Shown here one piece after another: positions 35,690 through 46,169 of a DNA stretch of 64,000 nucleotides (position 1 is its first letter; every line of letters starts with the position of its first letter). Source of the stretch: Dugong dugon (lineage: Eukaryota; Chordata; Mammalia; Sirenia; Dugongidae); NCBI GenBank assembly GCA_030035585.1, contig CM057481.1, forward strand, positions 54,197,128-54,261,127, read 5' to 3'. Position numbers and translations under genes: made by a program. Below the pieces are notes generated by a model that was given only the letters and a program-made list of their open reading frames with translations, searched no databases and was not told where the DNA came from.

Positions 35690-35970
35690 GATTAATGTAA
35701 TGCCATTCCTCTTTACTTTGTCATTCCAGGCATAGGAGACCATATCATTGTCCAATTCGAAATGGCCAGTATCAGTCCATTTCAGCTCACTAATGCCTAG
35801 GATATTGATGTCTACGCGTTCCATTTCATTTTTGACTATTTCCAATTTTCCTAGATTTATACTTCATACATTCCACATTCCGATTATTAATGGATGTTTA
35901 CAGCTGTTTCTTCTCATTTTGAGTCCTGCTACATCAGTAAATGAAGGTCCTGAAAGCTTGACTCCATCCA
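33535..35970 (-). pseudogene. RTE ORF remnant (endonuclease-reverse transcriptase)
   Basis: Protein of the type that nicks DNA and reverse transcribes RTE RNA. In order from the N-terminus: an endonuclease start with VDINILGISELKW (35642-35845), a GDWNEKV motif (35316-35510), linker pieces (34590-34802; 34414-34620 with KTPGIDEIP), an RT block with AEFRRGRGMTD and YIDYAKAFD (34081-34305), the catalytic YADD encoded at 33826-33837, and a C-terminal piece (33535-33819: LLVETEEDLKHLL, NIKKTKIF). These lie in different frames or are separated by stops, so the gene is dead, although the catalytic motifs A and C are both readable. A 28-base T run (35660-35687) disrupts the endonuclease. Confidence 0.85.
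35660..35687 (+). repeat. 28-base T run inside the RTE
   Basis: An uninterrupted T tract (poly-Lys in the minus-strand reading) within the endonuclease part of the RTE ORF. It is probably an expansion of a shorter A run in the element. Confidence 0.9.
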
Positions 35971-36693
35971 TGTCACTAAGGTCAACTCACCTTTCAGTCA
36001 AAGATTAGACAGGCCTATAAAATAAACAATAACACACACGAGGAACATGCTTCTTAGTTCAATCAAGTATATGGGACCAAATGGGCAACATGTGCCCAAA
36101 AGCAAAGACAAAATGGCAGAAGGGACAGGAAAACATGATGAATGGACACAGAGAACTCAGGGTAGAAAACAAAAGGTGGGCATTGCGGGGATTGTAACCA
36201 ATGTCAAAACAATTAAAAAAAACTAATTTGCACTGTAAACTTCCACCTCAAACACAATAAAACTAAAAAAAAAATAAATAAATAACTTAAAGGAAAAAAT
36301 GGTGAAAATAAATGAGAGACAGGGTATATCAGCATAGAGGTGTAAACTATAAGAACCAAATGTGAGTTCTAGAACTGAAAGTATGTCTGAAATGAAATAT
36401 TCACTAGACTGCCTTACTAGTAGATGAGTGACTACAGAAGAAAGGGTTAAGTTACCTTGAAGCAAAATCTACGTAAATTATCTCCTATCAACATATGAAC
36501 AACAGACAGAAAATGGAAGGAAAAACCAAACCAAACCAAATGAAACAAAAACAGAGCCTCTGTGACCTTTGTGGAAATATCATGTGGCCTAACATATGTG
36601 TAATTGGAATCCCAGGAGAAGAGAAAGGGATAGGGGCAGAAAAAAATATTAAGAAATAATGGCCATAAATTTCCCAAATTTAGTGAAGAATAT

Positions 36694-37270
36694 TATGATG
36701 GTGAAGTTTGTGTGTCACCTTGGCTGGGCCATGATTCTCAGTGGTTTGGCAATTATGTGATGATAAAGTTTGGCAGTTATATAATGATGTAGTCATCTTC
36801 CATGATGTGACCTTATGTGATCAGCCAATCAGTTGTAAAGGGAGTTTCCTCAGGGCTGTGGCCTATGTTCAATATATATGTGGACATTCTGGCAAAACTT
36901 GCTTGCTTTCTCTGGATCCTGCATCCAGCTTGTCATCATCTGACCTCTGGTTCTTGGGACTTGAGCCAGCTACCTGCCATACTGCCTGCCGACCTTGGGA
37001 TTCGTTGGTCTGCATAGCCTGTGAATCAGCAGCCTGTCATCTGACCTGTTGATCTTGGGTTCGTCAGCCCCCACAGCTATGTGAGTCAGGAGAATCCTCC
37101 AGCCTGATACCTGATCCACGGACTTGGGACTTTCCAGGCTCTACAACCTTGTAAGCCATTTCCTTGAGATAAATCTCTCTCTCTCTATGCATATATACAG
37201 ACATAGATATAGATATGCATGTATACACACTTCACTTGTTTTGCTTCTCTAGAGAACCCAGCCCAAGACA
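36694..37270 (+). mobile_element. MaLR-type solo LTR
   Basis: A 577-bp LTR beginning 'tatgatggtgaagtttgtgt' and 'caccttggctgggccatgat', with 'gatcagccaatcagttgtaa', 'ccttgagataaatctctctc' (poly(A) signal area plus CT run) and the end 'tctagagaacccagcccaag/aca'. AATAT stands directly on both sides (36689-36693 and 37271-37275). It sits in the ORF1 part of the old L1M relic. The frames at 36741-37052 are LTR sequence. Confidence 0.8.
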
Positions 37271-37782
37271 AATATCAACTTAAAGATTCTAGAATCTCAC
37301 TGAACCTCAAACAGAATAAAAATACAATGAATACAATACCAAAACACATCACAGCCAAGCTGCTGTAAACCAAAAAAAAAAAAAAAAAAAAGAGACCATT
37401 TTAGAAGGGGCCAGAGAGGAAGACATGTTAAATATAGGGAAACAATGATACGAATGATATAAAAAAATAAAGAAAAGAAAAAAGAGGACAAAAGAAACTA
37501 GAAATCAAGAATTCTACACTCAGTGCAAACATTCTTCAAAAATGAGAATAAACTAGACATGTTCAGATAAATAAAAACAGAGAGAAATTGTCACTAGAAG
37601 ACTTGCACTCAAAGAAACACTCAAGAGAATTTTTTCAGCTGAAGAGTAAAGCTATAAAATGAAAATTCAGGTCTCCTAGAAGGAATGAAGAGAATCAGAA
37701 ATGGTACATATGGGGTAAATATAAAAATTTATCTTTTTTCCTTCTCTTAATTTCTTTAAAAGATGATTGACTATTTAAAGCT

Positions 37783-37925
37783 ATATTCAGGTGCTATAGA
37801 AAAGAGTCCTGGTGACCTACTTCTGTAAAATTAGCCACTGAAAAACCTACAGAGCACAGTTCTACTCTGACACACATGGGGTCATCGTAAGTTATAATCA
37901 ACTCAATGGCAACTGGTGGTGGTGG

Positions 37926-37973
<48 letters not shown>

Positions 37974-38002
37974 GCCTATGTTTGTGCATGTGTGTGTGTA
38001 AA
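37783..38002 (+). mobile_element. AfroSINE-related fragment with microsatellite tail
   Basis: 'gagtcctggtgacctacttc', 'tgtaaaattagccactgaaa', 'ggggtcatcgtaagttataa', 'tcaactcaatggcaactgg', then GTG and TG repeats. The tRNA-like head is missing. The borders are where L1M similarity stops and restarts. Confidence 0.75.
37927..38000 (+). repeat. (TG)n microsatellite
   Basis: About 20 TG units followed by interrupted TG/TATG units, directly on the 3' end of the SINE. Confidence 0.95.
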
Positions 38003-38075
38003 ACATTGCATTGTAGGATTATAGCATTTGTAGAAGTAAAATGTATAAAAATAATAAATTCACATGTTTATTCCT

Positions 38076-39317
38076 AAGTCACTTCTCAATGGTAGTCAAG
38101 ATATAAGCCAGTAAGAACAACTCGGTAAGATATAAAAATAATTTGGTCAAGGTAAGCAGCTTTTATTTAATTATTGAGCGTGATATGAGGATAAACGTTG
38201 AATCATTTTAGATCCCTAAGTGTTACTTCTCATACCTAACCTTTTGTTGTGATGTAACATCTAATGAAGCTTTAAACAGGTATACCTGCCTTATGAAGTT
38301 AGTTGTAACTTTCCTCCTGGGGATCCTGTGTCACAAATTGGAATGTGCTTCTTGTTTTATTAACTGTTGCCTTTGATACTTGGGACCAATGTCTATTTAC
38401 TCCCTGTGTGTTCTTGCATCAAAGCCACAAAACCCCAAAAAGACTTTTAAAAAATAGAAAGTATCTGATGGTACATATTGGTTACTAGAATGGCTATTGA
38501 AAAGCAATTAATAAACTATATTAAATAATAGAGACTCTATGCTGTAGCAGAAAATCTACTTTCAAAAGGGAAGTACACCTTCCCATACAGGTTACTCTGA
38601 GCCCATTCTGTGAAACCTTCAGAGAGCTTGAATCCAATCATCTGAGTTAGCAGAGTATCTATATGTTGATTAATATCATATTGTTACATTATACACATAA
38701 TTTCATTGTTTTAAAAACCATGGCAAGTGACAATGAGATGCTTTTTAAAACCATCAAAAAGACTAATATGATAGCACATATTTAATTGTTTGTTAAAGAA
38801 AACTCTAGCTGCATACATTCAATTATATTTTAACAGAAAAAAGAACACGAAAATTATGCTGACCTTGCAGGTTTTTCTCTTGGCAAAGATTGTCTTCTGC
38901 TGGATGGTTTGCCCTTATTCTATTTCTGGATCAGATTTTGAATAGGAACTACAAATACTGATGTATGAGTCAAAATGAAATAGAATTATTAAAAATATGT
39001 ATATTCAAATTTATCTCTACTTCAAAAAGAAAAACAAAACAAAATAGAATTTAAGAAAAAAATACTTTTGCCTTGACACCACGTTCTTGCATCTGAATTA
39101 TTTAGCTCATAATTCAAATGAGCATAATGAGTATTATTTGGACAGGGGATTCTTTTTAAAAAAAGGTGTTTACTCTCCTTGGAGTCTCATCAGATTGGTG
39201 TGACAACCTGTCACTTATGAGCTTGTTACATTTAGGACTGGCAGGGAACTGGGCTGAGGAGAGAGCAGAGCTCAGGGGTCAGGTGTCTGAGTAGCTGATG
39301 AAGACAACTAGTCAATA
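38076..39317. other. No gene or nameable repeat seen
   Basis: AT-rich; 39160-39300 is somewhat more GC-rich but has no exon-like block. Confidence 0.35.
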
Positions 39318-40075
39318 TGAAAGTAACCATTAAGTCTTTAATCACGCATTATGGTAGTATAAGCAAGAGATCAAACCCGGAGAGAAGGCATCTGCCCCCC
39401 TTTTCCACATTTCTGCAGGAAGCATGCACAGACAGATCAGTGCAGACATGGGGATCCATCTCACTGCTGCGGGAGCCCCAAACAAAAGGCTCCTGCAGGT
39501 TTATGGACCCCAAGGTTAGGAGAAGAGGGGGAAAGGGTAGTAGTGGAAAAGTACTAAATACTCTGTCACAGTGGGAAAACGTGTCTTGAAGTTCCTCCCA
39601 ACTTCCCCATGACAAAGAGGATTCAGCAGAGGCACCTGAGAAAGGCCTCTGCCTAAGGTCCTGTGTAAGGAGGCCTTCCCTGTGAGGCACCTGGGCTAGG
39701 AGTGCAGACATGTGAAAGACCATGGCTGGGGGGCAGGGGACCTGAGTCCTCAACTGCAACTCCTTTCAGAGATGGCAATGCGTTGACTATGCACCAAGGG
39801 CAACTTTTCCCAGGAAAGTTTTGTAATTGCTTGTGGTCAAGGCCTGAAAAATCACACATAAGTTTTTTAACCAGGAGCCAGATTCCTCAAGAATATCTTT
39901 TATGTCCCACATCTACTCTACCTGGGACTCATCAGGCTTGTTTCTCTTTACTTTACTCCCTGCTGTCAAATGTGGGCTCACCACATTCATGCCAAGGTCC
40001 AGTCCAGTTCAGGAGACTAAAACCCTAGTCAAATCCAGAGTCCATCACCCAGACAGAGAATTTTGCGGCCCAACA
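39318..40075 (-). mobile_element. Putative solo LTR, class not determined
   Basis: A GC-richer island in AT-rich DNA. On the minus strand it would start 'tgttgggccgcaaaattctc' (TG) and end 'gattaaagacttaatggtta' plus 'ctttca' (CA), with ATTAAA close to the end, as in LTRs. CAATA/CAATAT occurs near both ends, overlapping the presumed termini, so a clean target duplication cannot be defined. Open frames on both strands are likely by-products of composition. It could instead be a host segment. Confidence 0.4.
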
Positions 40076-40079
40076 ATAT

Positions 40080-40648
40080 TACTAGGTGGATGAATAAATG
40101 GTTTAAAGGCTGGCTTCAACATTGAATACCCCTTACGCAATGTCTTACATGAACACTAGTGATAAACAATTGATTCAGGAAAAAGTCTTATCTTAACTGA
40201 TGGTCTTGATTAAAAAAAAAAAAAAAGAATACTATGTTTATTAAAGTCCACAGCTCTCACGAAGAATGGTTACAAATCCTACAGAGAACAGAATTCAAAA
40301 TCAGTTTTCTAACTTCTAGAATGGGACTCTACAAAATGAAAAATATAGAGGGAGAAAACGTAAGTTATGTCATATACTCTCGCAGACAGAAACCAATAGC
40401 AAAATCAGAAGGCAAATGGGAAGCCGAGCAGAGAAAAATGATAAAGCAAAGTGAAACAACAGAAAAATTCCAAGTGTTTGACCTGACCACATGCTGAAAA
40501 CACACGAACCAAAAGTAGATGATATTTCCATGTTAACTAGCCCACTGTTTTCATAATTCCCTCCTCAGAACAAATCTTGCACAAGAATTTTAAAGTTTGT
40601 AATTTAGTTAAACAATAGAGGGATTCAGAAAATTATATAGTAGTATCC
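40080..40648. other. No gene or nameable repeat seen
   Basis: Includes an A run (40211-40226). The plus frame 40234-40497 (87 codons, Lys/Glu/Gln rich, follows that A run) has no recognisable domain. A processed-pseudogene remnant is conceivable but unsupported. Confidence 0.3.
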
Positions 40649-40790
40649 AAAAGGTCTGCAGTTCAAATCCATCCGCGGCTCCTTGGAAACCCTACGGAGC
40701 AGTTCTACTCTGTCCTACAGGGTCGCTATGAGTCAGAATCGACTCAATGGCAATGGGTTTTTTTTTTGTTTTTTTTTTAATCACAGTTGT
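40649..40790 (+). mobile_element. AfroSINE, 5'-truncated
   Basis: 'ccaaaaggtctgcagttcaa', 'ggctccttggaaaccctacg', 'actctgtcctacagggtcgc', 'gagtcagaatcgactcaatg', then two T runs. It is a young-looking copy. Confidence 0.9.
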
Positions 40791-42779
40791 AAAACAACTG
40801 ACAAATCTTTTATAGATCAAGAATAACTAAAGAATAAATCATAATCAAAGAGTAATCCATAATCCCCAAAGTAAGAAATGTGGACAAGGATTCGAGGGAT
40901 GGGTTGCTTTTGGGAAAAATAACTGGAAAACAGTTTGGTGGGATCCAAATAAAATATATTAAAATGATCACAGAATTTCAAAGAGACTTCATTGTGAACA
41001 TGGAAGCATCGTATGCTCGCTCGTAGGAGTGGGGCTCTCCGCCTGAATAGGGGGTGGGGAGGGGTACATGATTTATAACATTCCAGAGGTCCAAAATTCA
41101 TCTTGAAACTTCACAAACACATTACTTCTATTGAGGAATAATATTAATAATCATATGGTCTAATAACATAATGGAACTGAAAGCAAACTAAAGGAATTAC
41201 ATGTCTGGCTGTGCCCCTGGCCCATCCATTCTCTCCCGGGTACTCGATTATCTCTTTTTATATAGATATTTGCACTTTAAATTTCCTTTAGTTCCTGTAT
41301 TGCCTCTACTTATTGCTTTAAAATCAATGTGATTCTTATTTCTAACTGCATTACTGACCCCACTAACATATAAAATTTAAATAACTTGTTTGTCCAAAGG
41401 ACAATGGCTAAACTATTAAGAGAGTTAGATTAGGTCTCAAAATGTACAAAGAAGGGGCATAAAAAGATAGAACCATAGGAAAGAGGGAAATTAGTAATCA
41501 GGTATATTTTAGGACTTTGGACAAAGGAAAACACTATCGATTTTCAATATGCTGGTTTCGTGCATCCAACAATTATTAATTTGTGGATGAATCATGTTAA
41601 ATACTGAGAAATAATACTGAGATAGCAGCTGATCTCTCAGGGGGAGTATAGTCTTGTTAGAAATATAGCACAAGTTTACATAAGACAAAATGGAGACCTA
41701 CCATACCAAGAGTCCCAAGTGGGGCCAGAGAAGGGAAAGATCATTTCCAGATGAAAGAGATCAAGAGGGCTTCAAGCCAGATGAGGAGATGGGATTTTGA
41801 GAAAACATTTCTAGGAATGGTTAATAACAAGAACAGGTATGTTCAAGGAACAGCAGCAATCCAATTACACTGGCATAAAAGACTTATCAGCACTTCCAAG
41901 AAATCTTAAGATTTTGTGGGCCATAGTTTGAAAATCGCATTATAGAATCCAACCATTCAAGATTTCCTTAGCTGTCTAAGGAATCTGGAATGTATCTCAC
42001 TGATAATGGAAGGAACTCAAGTTATTTTGGTATAAAAATTGGCTGATCAAGATAGTTTTTAAAGATAATTATATTGGGAGCAAAGTACAAGAAGAAATGA
42101 GGTTGAGAAAGGAAGTGGAATGGATACAAGAAATCTGGTAACAGGCTACAACAGTTGTCTAGGTAAAGATGCTGTAGGAGGCTAACCTTCTTGGGCCAAA
42201 AAATAATTTTTTTTTTTCTATGAAGGGAGAAATGAAAACATTTAGGAATGTTGAACATTATTTTCCATCACACATACCCAAGGATTACGCTTTTCTTTTT
42301 TTAACCTTTTGTTGAAAACAGTATATCTTTGCCTGAGAATCTCATTACCAATCCTCTTTGGAATGTTATTCAATATTTTCTTTGGAATAGCTACTCACTA
42401 TCAAAAGAACTTGAAATGTTTTCCCTATTATCTTGTTGCCTACAAATAGTTAGAAAAAGTGTTCTCCAAAATATCAGCTGCAGGATAAACTTCCAGAGAA
42501 TATAGCTTAGAGGTTTCCCTTCCTTTTATTTGAACCCAAACAGTCTGTGTACATTTTAATATTTTTTCAACATCTTTTAACATTAACCCTAAATAATGAA
42601 TGGGGGTTGTAGAAAGAATGGGAGTAAAGAAACTCCATCAATATGAAAAGAGTTCATTATTTTTACCCCATTTTGCAGAGTGTCATCTTAAATAAGTGCT
42701 AGGCTGGAGAGGGTTTTTATTGTTTTGAACCACAGGCTTTATATTACCTTAAAAAAAAAACCTCTCAGCCGCAAGTTGG
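40791..42779. other. No gene seen; possible faint L2-like text
   Basis: About 41560-41680 has phrases such as 'catccaacaattattaattt' and 'ctgatctctcagggggagta' that recall old L2-type repeats. The rest is unassigned AT-rich sequence. Confidence 0.35.
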
Positions 42780-42960
42780 TTGCTTCTGGCAGCAATACAA
42801 ATCTAGCACCACCCAGGGACGGAGTGTGTTTTCTTCTCCGCTCACTTCTGTTGGGGTAAAGGAATGCTGGACCTTCAGAGACAAGAGGGAGGCTGCCCAG
42901 AGCATCGCCAAGCCGCCCCCCAGTCCCACGCCTTGGGCCTTCTCCTTTTGGAATACACAG
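42780..42960 (+). promoter_or_regulatory. Candidate gene 5' end / non-coding first exon
   Basis: A GC- and CpG-richer block in AT-rich surroundings, with roughly seven CpGs ('cagccgcaag', 'gggacggagt', 'gcatcgccaagccgcc') and an upstream 'ctttatatta' about 45 bp before it. It ends ACACAG|GTCAGT, a good splice donor at 42960/42961. An ATG at 42864 opens a short frame; if joined to the next candidate exon at 43543 it would stop at 43554-43556, making it an overlapping upstream ORF. The transcription start is unknown. Regulation is inferred from composition only. Confidence 0.35.
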
Positions 42961-43542
42961 GTCAGTATGTTGCGGTGTTTTTGCTAACTGCGCTCAAGGG
43001 AGCATCCTTGCTCATTGTGAGCAAGCCAGGACAGCCAAGTTCAATGCACTGAAGGTGCATAATAGGTCTTCCAACACCTTTAAAAAGAGCAACTTGGCAT
43101 GTCTCAGGTCATAAGGTCCTCATTTGACTTAATAAAATTGCCAAAAAGTTCCTTTTGTGTCTTATTCTTATTTATATCTTTGTATATCACTTTGCAGCAT
43201 GCTTTCTTAGAGGCTATTAAACCATAATAAAACAACAACTGCATGTTTGCTTTTACAATCTGTGGCTCAGTGCTAATCTGTTATTCTTTAGTATTCAGAA
43301 ATCAGTAGATTCTATAGAAATCTTTATTGCTTAAAAATGAAATATATAAAGTTTGTAATGATGAAATTTTAAAAGAATACAAATGAATAAAATGTGAGAC
43401 CTAGCATTAAGAAAGCAAACTGAAAAACTATTTTGATAAAAATTTTCCCACAATATGGCAGTCGTCTCTAAATGTAAAGCTCAATGTCATAAATTTGGGT
43501 TCTTAATGAATTCTTTATATCCCAAATTCTGTTTCCACTTAG

Positions 43543-43647
<105 letters not shown>

Positions 43648-44352
43648 TGATTTCCCCTTGTTATAAAAGTTGTGCTTTTGTTTATACGCAAGAGATGACA
43701 TGGGAGAAGGAGGAAAAAATGCCCTGGCAGTTCAAATGGTGTTCGTGCTCTGATTTTTCTTTGTTTTATTTTTTTCTTAACATGTACCTGGCCTAAGTTG
43801 TAGTTGAGAATCTCTGATACTGAAATGCACCTTGTAGTCCCTGGGTTGCAGGAAAACTGATTATTTTGTTGCCAAGACTTGATAACAGATTTTTTTTTTA
43901 AACTCACGTATATTATCTGTGAGGTTCCTGTGGTGCTGGAGATTTTTCTACTTTATAACCACGAGGGCTAAGTAAATTAGAGGACAGGTATTTTTAAAAT
44001 AATAACTACATAAAGGAATGCATGCTGTAGGAAAAAAGATCTACAAATAGAATCATCATTCACTGCAATTAGAGAAACCACTTTCCCAGGGGAGAATGCT
44101 GTCGGTCACAGGCATAACGTGTGCAAGAAGGTTGCTTGAAATACACACACAAATCAATATGTTCTCCTATCATTTGTACAAATTTGTGCACTTTTGGAAA
44201 TACATATAAACTCATGATTATCTGCTAGAAGGCTTGCTTTTATAATCTTGATTTTATGAGCACCTTTACTGTCTCTTAAATGAAAATGATTTGATACTTT
44301 ATCTGAATAAATATGCTAGTCTTTTTCACCATTTCATGAATCTATTAAACAG

Positions 44353-44433
44353 CAAAAGGGGCAGCTCTTAAAGTAGTTGTCATTCTTGAAAATTCTTCTA
44401 TAATGTCACAGGAAACCCTAATAATTATATCAA
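44353..44433 (+). CDS. Weak candidate second coding exon
   Basis: An 81-bp block after 'ctattaaacag' and before CAA|GTAAGT. Joined in phase 1 to the preceding candidate exon it is open throughout (AKGAALKVVVILENSS, then MSQETLIIIS). The acceptor is poor in pyrimidines near the AG. An open run of 27 codons is common by chance, so this is only a lead. Confidence 0.2.
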
Positions 44434-44449
44434 GTAAGTTATACACTAC

Positions 44450-44690
44450 CAAAATAATAACGTCAACAATGACGACAATATTTATTGATGTTTATGGATG
44501 ATTATGTTGAGTCATCATAACAACCCTATGAAGCACTTATTATCCCCTAGTTTACAAATGAGAAAACAGAGCCTTAAAAAGTATAAGTAACTTGCCTAAA
44601 ATTACAAAATTAGAAAGTGCCACAGCTGGAATTCGTCCCCAGGTTGCGTGATTTCACAGCATGTGAATTAACCACCATGTTCCAAAGGAA
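44450..44690 (-). mobile_element. MIR SINE
   Basis: Antisense MIR over most of its length: 'caacaatgacgacaatattt', 'gagtcatcataacaacccta', 'tgaagcacttattatcccct', 'acaaatgagaaaacagagcc', 'taagtaacttgcctaaaatt', 'gtgccacagctggaattcg'. Confidence 0.85.
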
Positions 44691-45377
44691 GAAAGCTTTA
44701 TGTTATTTGTCAGGACATGGTCTATCCTCAAAAACATGTTCCTACAGTGCTTAAGTCACTATCGACACTTTATGCTCATGCTCACTGCAACTTCTGTCCT
44801 TAATCCCACCCTAACCCATCACCATTTTTAAAGTATCTTTACTTTTTTAAAAGTTCCAGGTCGTTCCTTCTACTCAACTGTTGAGCAATCAAATTTACTA
44901 TTGGATGCTCTCTTCTTAGAGAGTCTCTATTTCAGAATAAAGAGTTGACACTGACATATTCTCACAATCATTTCCTTCAAAAAGCCACAGGGCCAGAAAA
45001 TTCTCTAATTTCTTTTTATAATAAGACCTTTTAAATAGAATCCTTCAAAAACAATGTAGAAGTAAAATATTGAACTTGGGTCAAAGATTCCTCTGTGTTT
45101 CTCTTGTGCACCCCCAATCCATGAAGACAGAGCTGGTTCCTCATTACTACTGTATTTTTACTCAGATAACATGCGCCTTCTATGTTTGTTTGCCAACCTT
45201 GTCCTCTCTGCACAAAGTATTTTTGTGAGGATACTATACTTTTTTTTTTTTACAGCAACACGTTAAAAAATTTGGCATAGAGGTACTTATGAAAATACCT
45301 TGTGGGGGAGAGGGCGTGGTTGGCAAACAAACATACAAGAGGCAGGTGCTATTTGTGTAAAATATGGTTCTCATAAA
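44691..45377. other. No gene or nameable repeat seen
   Basis: Single-copy looking, with a short T run at 45241-45251. Confidence 0.35.
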
Positions 45378-45540
45378 GCCAAAACCAAACCTGTTGCCGT
45401 CGAGTCAATTCCAACTCATAGCGACCCTATAGGACAGAGTAGAACTGCCCCATAGGGTTTCCAAGGAGCCCCTGGTGGATTCGAACTGCTGACCTTCTGG
45501 TTGGCAGCCGAGCTGTTAACCACTCCGTCACCAGGGCTAG
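45378..45540 (-). mobile_element. AfroSINE, full length
   Basis: A well preserved antisense copy: 'ccaaacctgttgccgtcgag', 'tcaattccaactcatagcga', 'ccctataggacagagtagaa', 'gtttccaaggagcccctggt', 'tgaccttctggttggcagcc', 'actccgtcaccagggct'. It forms an inverted pair with the next copy. Confidence 0.95.
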
Positions 45541-45593
45541 TGCAGTTTATGGTATTTTTACTTTAATTGCTTCACGGTACAGATGTACTGAGA

Positions 45594-45803
45594 AGCCCTG
45601 GTGGTGCAGTGGTTAAAGTACTCAGTCGCTAACCAAAAGGTCGGTGATTCAAACCTGCGAGCCATTCTGTGGGAGAAAGATGTGGTAGTCTGCTTCTATA
45701 AAGATTTACAGCCTTGGAAACCCCACAGGGGCAATTCTACTCCATCCGATAGTGTCGCTAGGAGTGAAAATCAACTTGACAGCAATGGGTTTGGTTTTCT
45801 AGA
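45594..45803 (+). mobile_element. AfroSINE, full length
   Basis: Sense copy: 'agccctggtggtgcagtggt', 'cgctaaccaaaaggtcggtg', an extra middle block 'agatgtggtagtctgcttct' and 'ataaagatttacagccttgg', then 'gaaaatcaacttgacagcaa'. The middle block shows that it belongs to a longer AfroSINE subtype than the neighbour on the left. The frame 45601-45870 lies on it. Confidence 0.95.
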
Positions 45804-46169
45804 TGTATCACATAGAAATTATGATGAAATAATAGACCAGTCAAATGATTCCAGAAGGTATTCTCTTTAAAAAAAAAAAAAAAAGTATCTGTCCATTAAG
45901 TAAAACTTAGGCATTGAATTCTTGTAATCCATACAATCTAATTTCCCAGGTGACCTGTTTTATCCATTTGGACACTTCATTTAAGCTACACTTAAATTAT
46001 GTTTACTATATTTCACAAAAGGAAATCGAGCCAGATGCTAGATGACAGCATCTTAATTGGGAATTATCAGGATGAGTTCATTTTAGAACATAAATATCTT
46101 TTCTTTTCTTTTTTTTAATGTCAAGAAAAAGTATACATGTTGGCTTATTTAAAAAAGTGGCAAACTGGT

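Larger units (their letters stand above)
33071..35985 (-). mobile_element. RTE-clade LINE, near full length
   Basis: A minus-strand element of about 2.9 kb. The plus strand starts 'ttgttgttgttaggtgccat', so the element ends in an (AAC)n-type tail, typical for RTE/BovB LINEs. It carries a single broken ORF with an apurinic-type endonuclease followed by reverse transcriptase. The 3' 0.5 kb is shared with the fragment at 28721-29205, and its last 60-120 bp with the SINE tails. The 5' border at about 35985 is set by the point where L1 3' UTR similarity resumes. No clear target duplication is seen. Confidence 0.85.
32993..36283 (+). mobile_element. Younger L1 3' end inserted in the L1M relic (itself interrupted)
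   Basis: The left part (32993-33070: 'tctgagaaacatctcacaac', 'gaatctggagggaattatgc', 'agtcaatcacaaaaggacaa') matches the ORF2/3' UTR junction of the large L1. The right part (about 35986-36283: 'aaagattagacaggcctata', 'gaggaacatgcttcttagtt', 'gaccaaatgggcaac') matches the distal 3' UTR, ending in an A-rich tail. AACTTAAAGAAAA at 32980-32992 and AACTTAAAGGAAA at 36284-36296 form the target duplication. The RTE lies inside. About 0.6-0.7 kb of 3' UTR expected between the two parts is missing. Confidence 0.75.
32050..38075 (+). mobile_element. Old L1M/HAL1-like 5' UTR-ORF1 relic, split by nested insertions
   Basis: Four separated segments read in order as one L1M-type sequence. (1) About 32050-32992: 5' UTR and the start of ORF1, with 'tctacaatgtatcattcaca' and 'tgttggagttgccagacaat'. 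(2) 36297-36693: middle ORF1, with 'aacagagcctctgtgacctt', 'aacatatgtgtaattggaat', 'aataatggccataaatttcc'. (3) 37276 to about 37785: ORF1 end and spacer, with 'gtttgaa'-type decay, 'aatcaagaattctacactca', 'ggaatgaagagaatcagaaa', 'tctcttaatttctttaaaag'. (4) About 38003-38075: 'tagcatttgtagaagtaaaa'. The insertions between them are an L1 3' end carrying an RTE, a MaLR LTR, and a SINE plus (TG)n. No frame survives. Whether the family is HAL1 or a full L1M cannot be decided without ORF2. Confidence 0.75.

Noticed and set aside
39349..39759. 136-codon minus frame
   Set aside because: No recognisable domain, overlaps another long frame on the plus strand, and sits in a GC-rich block that looks like an LTR.
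42864..43052. 62-codon plus frame as a protein
   Set aside because: It runs straight across a good splice donor at 42960. It is better explained as 5' UTR with an upstream ATG.
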